23,452 nt of DNA from Lingula anatina (GCF_001039355.2 NW_019775828.1:147734-171185); one strand, 5' to 3'. Positions 8,769 through 17,893 are shown, counted from the stretch's first letter. Numbers and translations are program-made. Notes: generated by a model from the letters alone, not told the origin.

Positions 8769-8924
8769 AGCTGCCTGTTCCTGGTTCTCCTTCTCTCTCT
8801 GCAGTTCCTCTTGGTACTCCTTCTCTGCCTTGGCCTGCAGCTCCCTGACGGCCATTCTCACCGCCTCCTTCCTGACCACCGAGTCTGGCAGCGACGGGGT
8901 GTATCGCACACGTACACAGCAACT
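8769..8924 (-). CDS. CFAP74: CFAP74 exon, charged helical linker
   Basis: 52 codons, phase 0 to 0, with acceptor CTCTGTAG and donor GCT|GTGAGT at 8768. It starts SCCVRVRYTPSLPDSVVRKE and continues VRELQAKAEKEYQEELQREK to QEQAA. The Glu/Lys/Gln-rich second half looks helical or coiled-coil. It interrupts an ASH domain between the LSFSPKL strand (9231 exon) and the IPCYVASG strand (3560 exon). Decayed copies of the exon end plus donor lie downstream within CT repeats. Confidence 0.8.
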
Positions 8925-9230
8925 CTACAGAGAATGCACACAAACAAAAAAATAAGACAAAATAACACAAAATGAGATCCACTCTTATAATGAACTAATT
9001 CATTCAGATACCAAAAAATGAAAAGAAGAATAATCAAAGTTCACAGGGCAGTTGACACTTTTAGCCTGAAATACTAAATCATAATAAAAGACATCAAAAA
9101 TCATCAAAACAGAATAAAATAAGAAGATTGAAAGATTGTCTTGTGTACACACACAGATGAACTGTCGGAAGAACACCATACAAAACAGCCTAAGTAAAAA
9201 TTAAGTATTGCTGTTTCACTCTAGTCTCAC

Positions 9231-9299
9231 CGTCTCCATCTTGTCAGCTATCTCACTCTCCCTCAACTTAGGAGAGAAGCTCAGCACTACGCGGCATTG
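9231..9299 (-). CDS. CFAP74: CFAP74 short exon, ASH strand
   Basis: 23 codons, phase 0 to 0: QCRVVLSFSPKLRESEIADK then MET, with donor ACG|GTGAGA at 9230. The acceptor is ATGAAG with almost no pyrimidine tract, because an AAT-type microsatellite abuts it. The junction with the upstream exon gives VEPGKQCRVVLSFSPK, a textbook ASH 'P-G-x-x-x-x-hydrophobic strand-F-x-P' motif, which is why this weak acceptor was accepted. Confidence 0.82.
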
Positions 9300-9300
9300 C

Positions 9301-9370
9301 TTCATAATAATAATTTTCATATAATAATTATTATCATTATTATTATTATAAATTTTAAAATAATAATATC
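9301..9370. repeat. AAT/ATT microsatellite at an acceptor
   Basis: Imperfect trinucleotide tract running directly into the acceptor of the 9231-9299 exon. Confidence 0.85.
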
Positions 9371-9596
9371 ATTTACTGTAGACAAGATAAAACAGTTCAT
9401 TTTCCTTATGTCAAAGGTAAAAACAACATGTATAATACATAAAAATAATTCACTCATACTGCACAATGAGAGTTCACATAAGTTACGTTGTTGTTTTTTT
9501 TTCTGCATTTCTTCAGCATATATGCAATACAGGCATGTTTACCTGTATATACACACTGCCTTCCTTCCCACTGTATATCATACTCATACTTATATG

Positions 9597-9765
9597 CAGG
9601 GGCGGATCCAGAAATATTTTCTGACAGTCTTCCAAATCATCTTTGTTGATCCATCCTCCATTTCTGACCGTCTTCCGACAGAGTAAAATAAGATACCCGT
9701 CCGTGTAAATGTGAAAATCTGACCGTCTTCCGGAAGACCCAGAAGATGCCCTAAATCCGCTCCTG
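9597..9765. mobile_element. hAT-like non-autonomous element, copy A
   Basis: Starts CAGGGGCGGATCCAGAAATA; the inverse of its right end starts CAGGAGCGGATTTAGGGCAT. It is flanked on both sides by TATATG (9591-9596 and 9766-9771), a likely target-site duplication. Internal GACCGTCTTCCGGAAGAC palindromes. About 169 bp with no ORF. CAGGGGCGGATCC-type ends are common in short hAT-derived elements. Confidence 0.82.
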
Positions 9766-9782
9766 TATATGAGTCCACTTAC

Positions 9783-9883
9783 TTTGCCAGGTTCCACAGT
9801 TCCCACAGCCGGGGACACAGTAAGGGGTGCTCCCTCAGGAACAACAAACTCAAAGGAAGTAGGACCAACTGGAGCAATGGCAC
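9783..9883 (-). CDS. CFAP74: CFAP74 exon, ASH-domain segment
   Basis: The acceptor is CATTTCTAG before 9883 and the donor is AAA|GTAAGT at 9782. Two bases complete a Gly codon, then AIAPVGPTSFEFVVPEGAPL and TVSPAVGTVEPGK. It exits in phase 0. 'F-E-F-x-V-P-x-G-A-P-L' followed by 'S-P-x-x-G-x-V-x-P-G' is a standard ASH pattern. A hAT-like element sits right behind the donor. Confidence 0.88.
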
Positions 9884-10215
9884 CTAGAAATGGAAAGGGA
9901 GGGGTTCTCATTGACTGTGGATGTAGAGAGATAGTATGTGATTAGAACATCAATGTTGAGATACTTACTGTATTTGTCTATTCAAATAAATAAATAATTT
10001 TACCACTAGTATTCTATAAGGTATTCTAGAATTTGTGTTCAATTATAATTTTATTATTTATTATATTATTAATTCTTTTTTTTGTGCAAACTTTTGATCT
10101 TTTGAAGTTAAAAGGTGCTCAAAATACAACTGTTTCTTGAAATAAAGGAAATGTGAAAGAAAGAAAAAAAATTGAGAAGGCAACTGCCACAGTAACCATG
10201 GCAACCAGTGCTAAC
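9884..10215 (-). other. CFAP74 intron, nothing recognised
   Basis: AT-rich intron of 332 bases with short T and A runs. Confidence 0.55.
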
Positions 10216-10391
10216 CTTTTCCAATCCTAGGCACTGGGTGCGTGTACTCGTTCATGCTGGTGTGAGAGTTGATCACGTGAATGGTTGCCGTGGAAACATC
10301 AGTAAGAGCAGTGGCCCGGAAGTGTATGATCTGGTTAGAAAGGTCCAGGGGAGGGTGGACCCCAATGCCAGTACAGGCAATCTTGAAGGAC
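10216..10391 (-). CDS. CFAP74: CFAP74 exon, most upstream one visible
   Basis: The acceptor is GATATGCCAG before 10391 and the donor is AAAG|GTTAGC at 10215. Enters with one base of a codon, then SFKIACTGIGVHPPLDLSNQ, IHFRATALTDVSTATIHVIN, and SMNEYTHPVPRIGK plus one base of Gly. GIGVHPPL...IHF closes one ASH domain and opens another. It must have an upstream exon ending with two spare bases. None is visible before the assembly gap 65 bases to the right. Confidence 0.86.
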
Positions 10392-10429
10392 CTGGCATAT
10401 CACGAAACATGAATGATCAATAAGCTAGT

Positions 10430-10455
10430 ATATATATATATATATATATATATAT
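10430..10455. repeat. (TA)n microsatellite at gap edge
   Basis: TA dinucleotide tract ending at the first N. It probably caused the assembly to break here. Confidence 0.9.
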
Positions 10456-11278
10456 NNNNNNNNNNNNNNNNNNNNNNNNNNNNNNNNNNNNNNNNNNNNN
10501 NNNNNNNNNNNNNNNNNNNNNNNNNNNNNNNNNNNNNNNNNNNNNNNNNNNNNNNNNNNNNNNNNNNNNNNNNNNNNNNNNNNNNNNNNNNNNNNNNNNN
10601 NNNNNNNNNNNNNNNNNNNNNNNNNNNNNNNNNNNNNNNNNNNNNNNNNNNNNNNNNNNNNNNNNNNNNNNNNNNNNNNNNNNNNNNNNNNNNNNNNNNN
10701 NNNNNNNNNNNNNNNNNNNNNNNNNNNNNNNNNNNNNNNNNNNNNNNNNNNNNNNNNNNNNNNNNNNNNNNNNNNNNNNNNNNNNNNNNNNNNNNNNNNN
10801 NNNNNNNNNNNNNNNNNNNNNNNNNNNNNNNNNNNNNNNNNNNNNNNNNNNNNNNNNNNNNNNNNNNNNNNNNNNNNNNNNNNNNNNNNNNNNNNNNNNN
10901 NNNNNNNNNNNNNNNNNNNNNNNNNNNNNNNNNNNNNNNNNNNNNNNNNNNNNNNNNNNNNNNNNNNNNNNNNNNNNNNNNNNNNNNNNNNNNNNNNNNN
11001 NNNNNNNNNNNNNNNNNNNNNNNNNNNNNNNNNNNNNNNNNNNNNNNNNNNNNNNNNNNNNNNNNNNNNNNNNNNNNNNNNNNNNNNNNNNNNNNNNNNN
11101 NNNNNNNNNNNNNNNNNNNNNNNNNNNNNNNNNNNNNNNNNNNNNNNNNNNNNNNNNNNNNNNNNNNNNNNNNNNNNNNNNNNNNNNNNNNNNNNNNNNN
11201 NNNNNNNNNNNNNNNNNNNNNNNNNNNNNNNNNNNNNNNNNNNNNNNNNNNNNNNNNNNNNNNNNNNNNNNNNNNNNN
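10456..11278. other. Assembly gap
   Basis: 823 unknown bases. The left flank is (TA)n and the right flank is (AAAT)n (11279-11317), so the true length is uncertain. It separates the CFAP74 exons from the EGF gene. Confidence 0.99.
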
Positions 11279-11280
11279 AA

Positions 11281-11315
<35 letters not shown>

Positions 11316-11317
11316 AA
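11279..11317. repeat. (AAAT)n microsatellite at gap edge
   Basis: Tetranucleotide tract directly after the Ns. Confidence 0.95.
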
Positions 11318-11364
11318 TGAAGTTAATAAAAACTAATTTTTTTAATAAATTCAAATATGTCTAC

Positions 11365-11487
11365 CTGCACAGGTGTGTCCATCCCCTGTGTAACCAGGGT
11401 GACAAGTACAGGTGAAGTTCCCCACTGTGTTGGTACAGTTGGCGTTCACGTCACAGCTGTCAATGTAACTGGTGCACTCATCAATAT
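11365..11487 (-). CDS. EGF_CA domain exon 10 (last visible)
   Basis: 123 nt, phase 1-1, acceptor TTTGCAG, donor GCAG|GTAGAC. DIDECTSYIDSCDVNANC, then [19 protein letters not shown]. Six cysteines plus the calcium motif. The donor implies at least one more exon downstream in the gap. Confidence 0.9.
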
Positions 11488-11636
11488 CTGCAAAGAAAAC
11501 AGGCAAATATTAATTTCATTTAAGAATTTGTAGGCTGTTTAGTAGTTACCCATAGATATTATGATACTTATTTTTGTTGTGACTTTAAATATATGAAGCA
11601 ATGTGCTTTATTCATCCAACTAAAGAAATACCAAAA

Positions 11637-11660
11637 TAATAATAATAATGATAATAATAA
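11637..11660. repeat. AAT microsatellite
   Basis: Short interrupted (AAT)n in the intron between EGF exons 9 and 10. Confidence 0.75.
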
Positions 11661-11859
11661 TTGATACTGTGGCCAAAAGTTATTAAAATCAGTAAAATCA
11701 TCTTAAGTGATCAATAAACTGCTGAATGTGTTGCAACAGCTTAATCATAAGCAAATAACAAAATTTAAAATTATATTTGAGGGGCAGTTATAAACTAATT
11801 TTAATGGCTGATGATTTTTATTGTGCAGATTTGATGAAAAAAAATTAATCAATAAAGAC

Positions 11860-11982
11860 CTTCACAAATGAACCCATCTCCCAGGAAGCCCTCATGACAG
11901 GCACAGGTAAAGCTGGCCAGTGTATTTGTACACAAGGCGTGAGGACTGCAACCCCCATTGTCTACAAGGCATTCATTGGTGT
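11860..11982 (-). CDS. EGF_CA domain exon 9
   Basis: 123 nt, phase 1-1. [18 protein letters not shown], then [19 protein letters not shown]. Six cysteines. The donor GAAG|GTCTTT is weak, but the frame and length match its siblings. Confidence 0.87.
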
Positions 11983-12111
11983 CTGCAAGGAAACAAATGT
12001 AAAAAATACTTGCAAATTTGTGTAATAAAGAAAAAAATTGGCTTCAACAAGAAAATACAGTTGGAACTCTATCAAGAGCAGTTTTATTATCTAAGTTGTG
12101 ATATTTATCAC

Positions 12112-12234
12112 CTTGACAGGTTAATCCATCTCCCGTATATCCCATGTGACATGTACAGATAAAACTCCCTGCCGTATTGGTGCATGTTGCATCACTGTCA
12201 CAGCCACCATTGTTCTCCAAACACTCATCTATGT
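12112..12234 (-). CDS. EGF_CA domain exon 8
   Basis: 123 nt, phase 1-1, acceptor GCTCTAG, donor [28 protein letters not shown], then [20 protein letters not shown] complete calcium-binding EGF consensus. Confidence 0.92.
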
Positions 12235-12625
12235 CTAGAGCAGCAAAAAAGAAGTTTTTAAGTAGCAGCAAAAAAGTTTTTTAGTAGATGTTCACATCTA
12301 CTTAAAAGTAACAACTCTTTATAATACATTGTAGACAACACATGAAAATATAATAAACTTCATTTTACCACCAATGACTGAAATGGACCAAAAGAAGTTA
12401 AAATACAGTTACTGTTAGTAGTAGTCCAATGCAATGATAGAGTGTCTTTTTTGACAGAAATAAATATATTGATCATGAATGTAGTCAAAATTAATATGGT
12501 TGACTGCAAGGCCATCTACATGACTTGCTTTCATAGGTAGTCAATCTCTGGATTTCTCAAAATGAAGCACATAGTACAGAAAAAAAAATGTACCACTAGA
12601 TGTAAAAATGGCCTAAAAAACATAC

Positions 12626-12748
12626 CATGACAGCTGTAGCCATCTCCCAGGAATCCAGTATTGCAAACACAGTCCAAGCTGTCTCCAGTATCTACACACA
12701 TAGCATTGTCATCACATGTTATGTTACCACGGTAACACTGGCTAATGT
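12626..12748 (-). CDS. EGF-like domain exon 7 (variant)
   Basis: 123 nt, phase 1-1, acceptor TTTTCTAG, donor CATG|GTATGT. DISQCYRGNITCDDNAMC, then VDTGDSLDCVCNTGFLGDG. Gln replaces the usual Glu of the calcium motif and Leu replaces the aromatic residue, so calcium binding may be weaker. An N-glycosylation sequon (NIT) lies in the first loop. Confidence 0.88.
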
Positions 12749-12925
12749 CTAGAAAATTAAGGATAAGCTATTTTAGAAATATATCTTATCAACAAAGATG
12801 AAAGTAGGCTTTTGAACAATAATCCTGAAAGTGCAAGTATCAATGTTCTACATCAATGGGACATAAACTGCTACTAAACATTCGATTTCTAGGTAAATTC
12901 ATTGAACTTCCATCCCTAAAAAATG

Positions 12926-13167
12926 CAAGGGCATACAGAAGCCATCTTCTGGGTCTTCCAGAAGACAGTCAAAATTTTTCAAGTTTACACTGACACGTAT
13001 CTAATTTTTCAGTCAGAAGAAGATCAAAATGGAGGATGGATCAACAAAGATTGGAGGATGGATCAACAAAGATAATTTGAAAGACTGTCAAAAAAGAAGG
13101 TCAAAATGGAGAATGGATCAACAAAGATATTTTGAAAGACTGTCAGAAAATATCTCTGGATCCCTCA
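12926..13167. mobile_element. hAT-like non-autonomous element, copy B (inverted)
   Basis: Opposite orientation to the 9597-9765 copy: CATCTTCTGGGTCTTCC at the left and GATATTTTCTGACAGTC (inverse) at the right. Longer because an internal GGAGGATGGATCAACAAAGA block is present in three copies (near 13033, 13054 and 13111). Confidence 0.78.
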
Positions 13168-13430
13168 CTGAAATGAATAAATGAAGTGTACTAAAAACTT
13201 GCCAAATGCCCATGGCTTGTGATTATTTCTGGTCCAATCAAAGCTGTAAAGAGCTACGATTATTTCAAGTTGTTGTATGCAGAAACTATAATTGCATAAT
13301 AATATATTACGCATTACACAGCCGATGAGATTATTTGCTAGAAACAAAACTTGAACCGAAAGAGGTTATCTGAGCTTTTTTTTTCAGACCTTTTGTTCTA
13401 TTCATCGATTAAGCACCCCAGCATCCACTC

Positions 13431-13470
13431 CCCCCCCCCCAAAAAAATAAATAAATAAATAAATAAAATA
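13431..13470. repeat. Poly-C then (AAAT)n tract
   Basis: A C run (13431-13440), an A run, then AAAT units, in the intron after EGF exon 6. Confidence 0.85.
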
Positions 13471-13516
13471 AAAATACTTAGATATTTTGATTGTTGAAGC
13501 ATTAAAATAGAGTCAC

Positions 13517-13639
13517 CTAAGCAGGAAAAGCCGTCCCCGCTGAAGAACACGTTACATGAGCAGGTGAAACTGCCGATGCTGTTGGCACATATGGCATTCT
13601 CATCACATCCTCCATCATCCACTGAACACTCATTTATAT
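13517..13639 (-). CDS. EGF_CA domain exon 6
   Basis: 123 nt, phase 1-1, acceptor TCCCTAG, donor TTAG|GTGACT. DINECSVDDGGCDENAIC, then ANSIGSFTCSCNVFFSGDG. Six cysteines; FF replaces the usual GF/GY turn. Confidence 0.9.
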
Positions 13640-14061
13640 CTAGGGAGAATAAAGGAAATACATACAATGTATGTATAAAGTAACAAAATTCCTTTTCAAC
13701 GCATGTTTTTATAAACCAAAAATCTTTAATGTTTTAAAATGGAACCTGGACAAAGGATAGTGAATTGATAATATCAGTTATTAAACATTTTGAACTGACA
13801 AATAACTTTCTGACAAGCAAAGAGGAAGTAACCATTTGGCAGTATTTCTTCAGCTAAATTTAATTAATAACTCAAAAAATTTAAAGCTACATGGAATATC
13901 TTGTTTGGTGGGTAAAGCTACTACTAAATCGCAACCCTGTTGGGGAAGAAACACTATTATTCAACAATTAAGACAAATTAAATAAGTATTCCACAAGTTT
14001 AAGATTAAATGAAATCATCACCAGATAATTTTTCATTCAGAAGATTGAGTAAAATTCTTAC
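13640..14061 (-). other. Intron, nothing recognised
   Basis: AT-rich intron between EGF exons 5 and 6. Confidence 0.55.
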
Positions 14062-14181
14062 CCTCACAGTAAAAACCATCTCCTGAAAATCCATCCAAAC
14101 AGGAACAAGAGAAGCTGCCAGCACTATTATTACATAATGCACTGGCATGACAGCTGTCGTTAAATAAACATTCATTGATGT
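14062..14181 (-). CDS. EGF_CA domain exon 5 (one residue shorter)
   Basis: 120 nt, phase 1-1, acceptor ATTTCAG, donor GAGG|GTAAGA. DINECLFNDSCHASALCN, then NSAGSFSCSCLDGFSGDG. The first loop lacks one residue compared with its siblings; six cysteines remain. Confidence 0.9.
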
Positions 14182-14294
14182 CTGAAATTAAAATAAAACA
14201 AACACCTCAAGTATAACTTGGCTTTTGTTTTTAGTCTGTGTTTGAAATAAAAAAATTGGCATCCTTGGAAGAATTTGTGTTATAAATCAGTTCT

Positions 14295-14555
14295 GTGTTG
14301 GTCGTGACAGTGTTTTATTAGGACCTGTGACAGGTGTGATGGTGTTTTGTTAGGTATGACAGTGTTTTGTTAGGTGTGACAGTGTGTTAGATGTGACAGT
14401 GTTTTGTTAGGTGTGACAGGGTGTTAGGTAACGTTTGACAGTGTTTTGTTAGGTCTGAGATTGTTAGGTTTGACAGTGTTTTGTTAGGTCTGACAGGGTG
14501 TTAGGTTTGACAGTGTTGTGTTAGGTGTGATAGTGTGTTAGGTGTCACCTTGTGT
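14295..14555. repeat. GT-rich degenerate minisatellite
   Basis: Imperfect units of roughly 20 bp built on GTGACAGTGTTTTGTTAGGT, with shorter GTGTTAG and TTTGACAGTG variants. It lies within the intron between EGF exons 4 and 5. Confidence 0.88.
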
Positions 14556-14798
14556 ATGGTTTGCTAGGATTCATGCAATTGATGTGAGTATGGAAACCCA
14601 GGTGTTGGGCATGGTAGGGTAAATTGGCAGATGAGAAAAGGATAACAGGTTTTAAAATAAGGAAGTTTATAAATGGTATGACAATTTTTAAAGAGTAACA
14701 ACATGTAGGCTTGGCCTAAGTATGCCAATGTGCACCATGACAGGTCAATAATACATTTTGAGAACTTGACATTATTTTGAAATATTTTACTTTCTTAC

Positions 14799-14921
14799 CA
14801 TCACAGACAATTCCATCTCCAGTGAAGCCAGTATGACAAGTACAGGTGAAGTTACCAAGAGTGTTAGTACAGTCAGCATCAGCTGCACAGCCACCATTGT
14901 TGACAGCACATTCATTGATGT
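14799..14921 (-). CDS. EGF_CA domain exon 4
   Basis: 123 nt, phase 1-1, acceptor ATTTCAG, donor [28 protein letters not shown], then [19 protein letters not shown]. Complete EGF_CA consensus. Confidence 0.93.
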
Positions 14922-14965
14922 CTGAAATAAGAAAATCACTCAATAAAATTAACATACATATAAAG

Positions 14966-15009
14966 AAAGAAAGAAAGAAAGAAAATTACAATAATAATAA
15001 TAATAATTA
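14966..15009. repeat. (GAAA)n and (AAT)n microsatellites
   Basis: Two adjoining short tandem tracts in the intron upstream of EGF exon 4. Confidence 0.88.
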
Positions 15010-15469
15010 TTCATTAAACCTCAGCAATTAAATGTGCCAGGGCGTGATGGGCTAGTTAACACCTGAATATTCTAAGGGTACCAAAACACACTGACATGCC
15101 AAGCAGGGTCAGATTAAGAAACGTAACGTCAACACAGATGAGTTATACACAGTGACACAGATTATTATAATATTACTTATCAATGTCATGATTTTGCTTA
15201 TATTACAACACACAAAATGTTTAAATACCATTTTTAGCCCAAGAATAGCTTTATCTGGTTATATTACTTAAGTTTTGTGAGACCAAGATTAATTATTAAC
15301 CATCCCAGATATATTTTTAAAATAAATTTAATATCACCACTGTATACGAGAATGAATGAATTTCATGACATCAATTACTTTGATCAGTTTGGATGTCATT
15401 TGTAAGAGATCAATAACTTTCTCATAAAAATCTCTGTGATGTACTCAGTTAAATATATATATAGCCTAC
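15010..15469 (-). other. Intron, nothing recognised
   Basis: AT-rich sequence between EGF exons 3 and 4. Confidence 0.5.
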
Positions 15470-15592
15470 CTTCACATGTAAAGCCATTCCCTGCGTAACC
15501 TGGATGACATGTACAGATGAAACTTCCCTCTGTATTGGTGCAGGTAGCGTCACTGGCACAGCCACCATTGTTGACGGAGCACTCATTGATCT
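15470..15592 (-). CDS. EGF_CA domain exon 3
   Basis: 123 nt, phase 1-1, acceptor CTTCCAG, donor [28 protein letters not shown], then [19 protein letters not shown]. Glu replaces the first Asp of the calcium site and Asn replaces Asp in the final GDG. Confidence 0.92.
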
Positions 15593-16121
15593 CTGGAAGA
15601 TAGTACATTTAAGTCTTTGGAGTCAGCAATTACAAAATAATGGAAATGTTTTTAAAGTTAACCTTTTCATCCCCTTGGTTGACCCAACTTGAGAAATGGC
15701 ATGGAAGACATAACAAATTTTGATTCTGAAAGGACCTTGTTAGCCAAAATTCTAGTTATCTCAACCCCTACCCACGTCTCAATACATGACATAAGGGCTG
15801 ACAATGGCGTTATGCATTAAGAACATATTTCTACTTTGATCAAATATTTCTTATCTGCTTCATCTGAAGGGTCTAGTGAGCCTCAATTTCATCACAGAAA
15901 ATATATTACATAAAAATGCTTGTTGATCTTTTGAATACAATTCACCTACAATTCAACATAAAAGCGTTAACACTAATGCAATATTTTTCATTTCTCTGAA
16001 AAATGAAATTAATTCTAGCACTGCAGCACCATTAATTGTTATACCCCATGGCTTAACTGATTTTAACAGATTAAAACATGTCATATTTAAGAAAAGAATG
16101 ATGTTCATTAAACAGACATAC
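15593..16121 (-). other. Intron, nothing recognised
   Basis: About 530 AT-rich bases between EGF exons 2 and 3. Confidence 0.5.
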
Positions 16122-16244
16122 CCACACATGTGAACCCATCTCCAGAATACCCCACTTTACAAACACAGGAGTGGTTGCTCAGCATGTTGATGCAGTCAGC
16201 ATTCTTGTCACAGCCTCCTCGGTCCACCAAGCATTCATCAATGT
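16122..16244 (-). CDS. EGF_CA domain exon 2
   Basis: 123 nt, phase 1-1, acceptor TGTTCAG, donor GTGG|GTATGT. DIDECLVDRGGCDKNADC, then INMLSNHSCVCKVGYSGDG. Six cysteines; His replaces the usual aromatic residue of the C-x-N-x4-F/Y-x-C motif. Confidence 0.9.
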
Positions 16245-16450
16245 CTGAACATGTAAAGGGTTAACACAATTACCGATGGAAATCATCTGATGCAACTTAA
16301 AGAGAAACTATAAAAGCCACTTACAATCATATCTTATCAATATTTCCACAAGTCACAATATTTTAAATGAGATACAGTTTCAAGATGGCAGCCAAATCCA
16401 AGATGGCAGCCATTTTCATAATTTTTAAAAAGAATTACGTGCAGACTTAC

Positions 16451-16576
16451 CAATACAAGCAAAGCCATCCCCAGTGTAGCCTGATTTACAAGAACACTCA
16501 AAGTCCTCCCCTGTTCCAGAGCACTGTGCACTACTGTCTATGCAATTCTGTCCTCCTTTCACACATTCATCTATGT
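16451..16576 (-). CDS. EGF_CA domain exon 1 (one residue longer)
   Basis: 126 nt, phase 1-1, acceptor TTTGTAG, donor [28 protein letters not shown], then [18 protein letters not shown]. First EGF domain after the GCC2/GCC3 region. Its last bases plus the downstream intron have a diverged copy at 19567-19672. Confidence 0.9.
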
Positions 16577-17004
16577 CTACAAACATAAAGTTAAAAATAG
16601 AGGTGCCTATACAGTTAAAATTGGAAGTTCTTAAAGAAAGCTAAAATAATGAAAGTCTCTAAGGTGTGCAGCTGTATATGAGTTTATGGGTTTCTGAGGG
16701 CACAGATACAATATTAAACAACCAAATATATGGGTTTCTTGCTTTGGAAATCTTTCATCTCTATATCAGGAAGATCATAATCAGTAAAGTTATAATGGTT
16801 GTTCTGTCTTTTTCCAAATTATCCAATCAACTGATAGAGAAATTAAGCAAACTGACAAAAAGAAACTAAGTACATAGGTTAAATGAACACAGAGGTGAAA
16901 ATGAATAAACACTGTCAGTTAATTTTTAAAGACTTATCTCTGTTGAATTGCACCTTAAAATAATTAAAATTGGCCAGTGGTATAAAGTAAGAAAACATGC
17001 ATAC
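16577..17004 (-). other. Intron, nothing recognised
   Basis: AT-rich intron joining the last GCC2/GCC3 exon to the first EGF exon. Confidence 0.5.
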
Positions 17005-17526
17005 AGTTAGCACAAGAGCGATGTACATAGCCAGTTCCAACAGCACAATAAAATCTGGGCGGGCACGTCACTGGCTCCACACCATCCACACAGTAATGCC
17101 CCACTGGACACACTTCACACTTCACAGACCCATTGCTGGATGCATAGAATCCCACAGGACAAGGAATAGGACTGACCGTCCCAGGCTCTGGACAATAGTG
17201 ACCAGGGGGACAGATGTCGCCTTTATGGACGCCATAATTAGGCGTTGCCATAGTGACCAGGGTTACACAGAAGTACCCTGCATCACAGAGGCCTGATGGG
17301 ACACTTAGTCCTGTCTGGTTGCAGTAATGGCCTGCTGTGCATGGTTGGCAGTCCTCTAGACGTGATCTCCCAGTGCTGTTAGACCAGTACCCCATAGGAC
17401 ATGGAATGGGTCCTGGGGTTCCTCTTGGGCAGTAGTGACCTCTTGGACAGGGCATGCCTGTGCTGCCATCTGTTGGAGTTGGAGAGGTTGCTGCTGACTT
17501 GCACCAGTATCCTTCCAAACATTCTC
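17005..17526 (-). CDS. GCC2/GCC3 module exon 9 (large)
   Basis: 522 nt, phase 1-1. The acceptor is TTTATCAG; the donor taken is AACT|GTATGC, the only GT near the end that keeps phase 1. It starts ECLEGYWCKSAATSPTP, then CPRGHYCPRGTPGPIPCP, CQPCTAGHYCNQTGLSVP, CPPGHYCPEPGTVSPIPCP and CEVCPVGHYCVDGVEPVTCP. Three sequons (NST, NQT, NGS). The donor end is less certain than the rest. Confidence 0.85.
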
Positions 17527-17794
17527 CTGATAAATTAAACAGGCATTTAAAAGTGCTATTGAGAATAGCTTGACATGTAAAAATTTACTAGGGCATAGAT
17601 AATATATTACTTCAAATTTGTCTTGAAGAGCGGCATCAATAGAACTCCGCTAGTACACGGAAACATTAATCAGCCATGGTAATCTTCAGGTATAATGTCG
17701 ATCAATTTTTTTCAATATTTGAAATAGTTAATATAGCTTTGCATTTTCAGGCTGCAACAGTCTTGAATTAAGCAGCTTCAGTCTACAAAATTAC

Positions 17795-17893
17795 CTTCTG
17801 TGTTGTTTCTTCCAGGAGTACCACAATATTTTCCAGCATCGCAAGATATACACTGCTCAGCACTCTCCAGATTGCTATGTGGGTTATATGTAC
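17795..17893 (-). CDS. GCC2/GCC3 module exon 8 (small)
   Basis: 99 nt, phase 1-1, acceptor ACTTTTAG, donor GAAG|GTAATT. TYNPHSNLESAEQCISCDAG, then KYCGTPGRNNTEG. It completes the CPAG|TY..CxxCxxGxYC unit begun in the 18166 exon. Confidence 0.88.

Larger units (their letters stand above)
58..10391 (-). other. CFAP74: CFAP74 gene, 3' part (ciliary central-apparatus ASH protein)
   Basis: Gene-level entry. Eleven minus-strand exons join in one open frame of about 540 residues. The order of sequence blocks (an IPCYVASG strand, SIHNTLYLEVHCP, TTVDFGDVSIGQ, GPFVLLN, VGVQNFNGQ, MMTYAPDHAS and MYVAGGDELMPDVESL) matches what I remember of the C-terminal half of vertebrate CFAP74; no search was run. 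CFAP74 (FAP74 in Chlamydomonas) is a known subunit of the C1d projection of the axonemal central pair, where it works with CFAP46, CFAP54 and CFAP221. Its ASPM-SPD2-Hydin (ASH) beta-sandwich domains are visible here as alternating hydrophobic strands with Gly/Pro turns. Intron phases are mixed (0, 1 and 2). The gene probably continues left of the window. The N-terminal part, more than half of the usual protein length, is not present between 10391 and the next gene. Hydin and CFAP47/65 are alternatives but fit the blocks less well. Confidence 0.82.

Noticed and set aside
8478-8982. RE/ER-rich and SL-rich frames on both strands
   Set aside because: These are translations of CT/GA microsatellite. 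Only 8769-8924 has coding character.
10413-11354. Long frames of unknown residues on both strands
   Set aside because: They are produced by the N gap.
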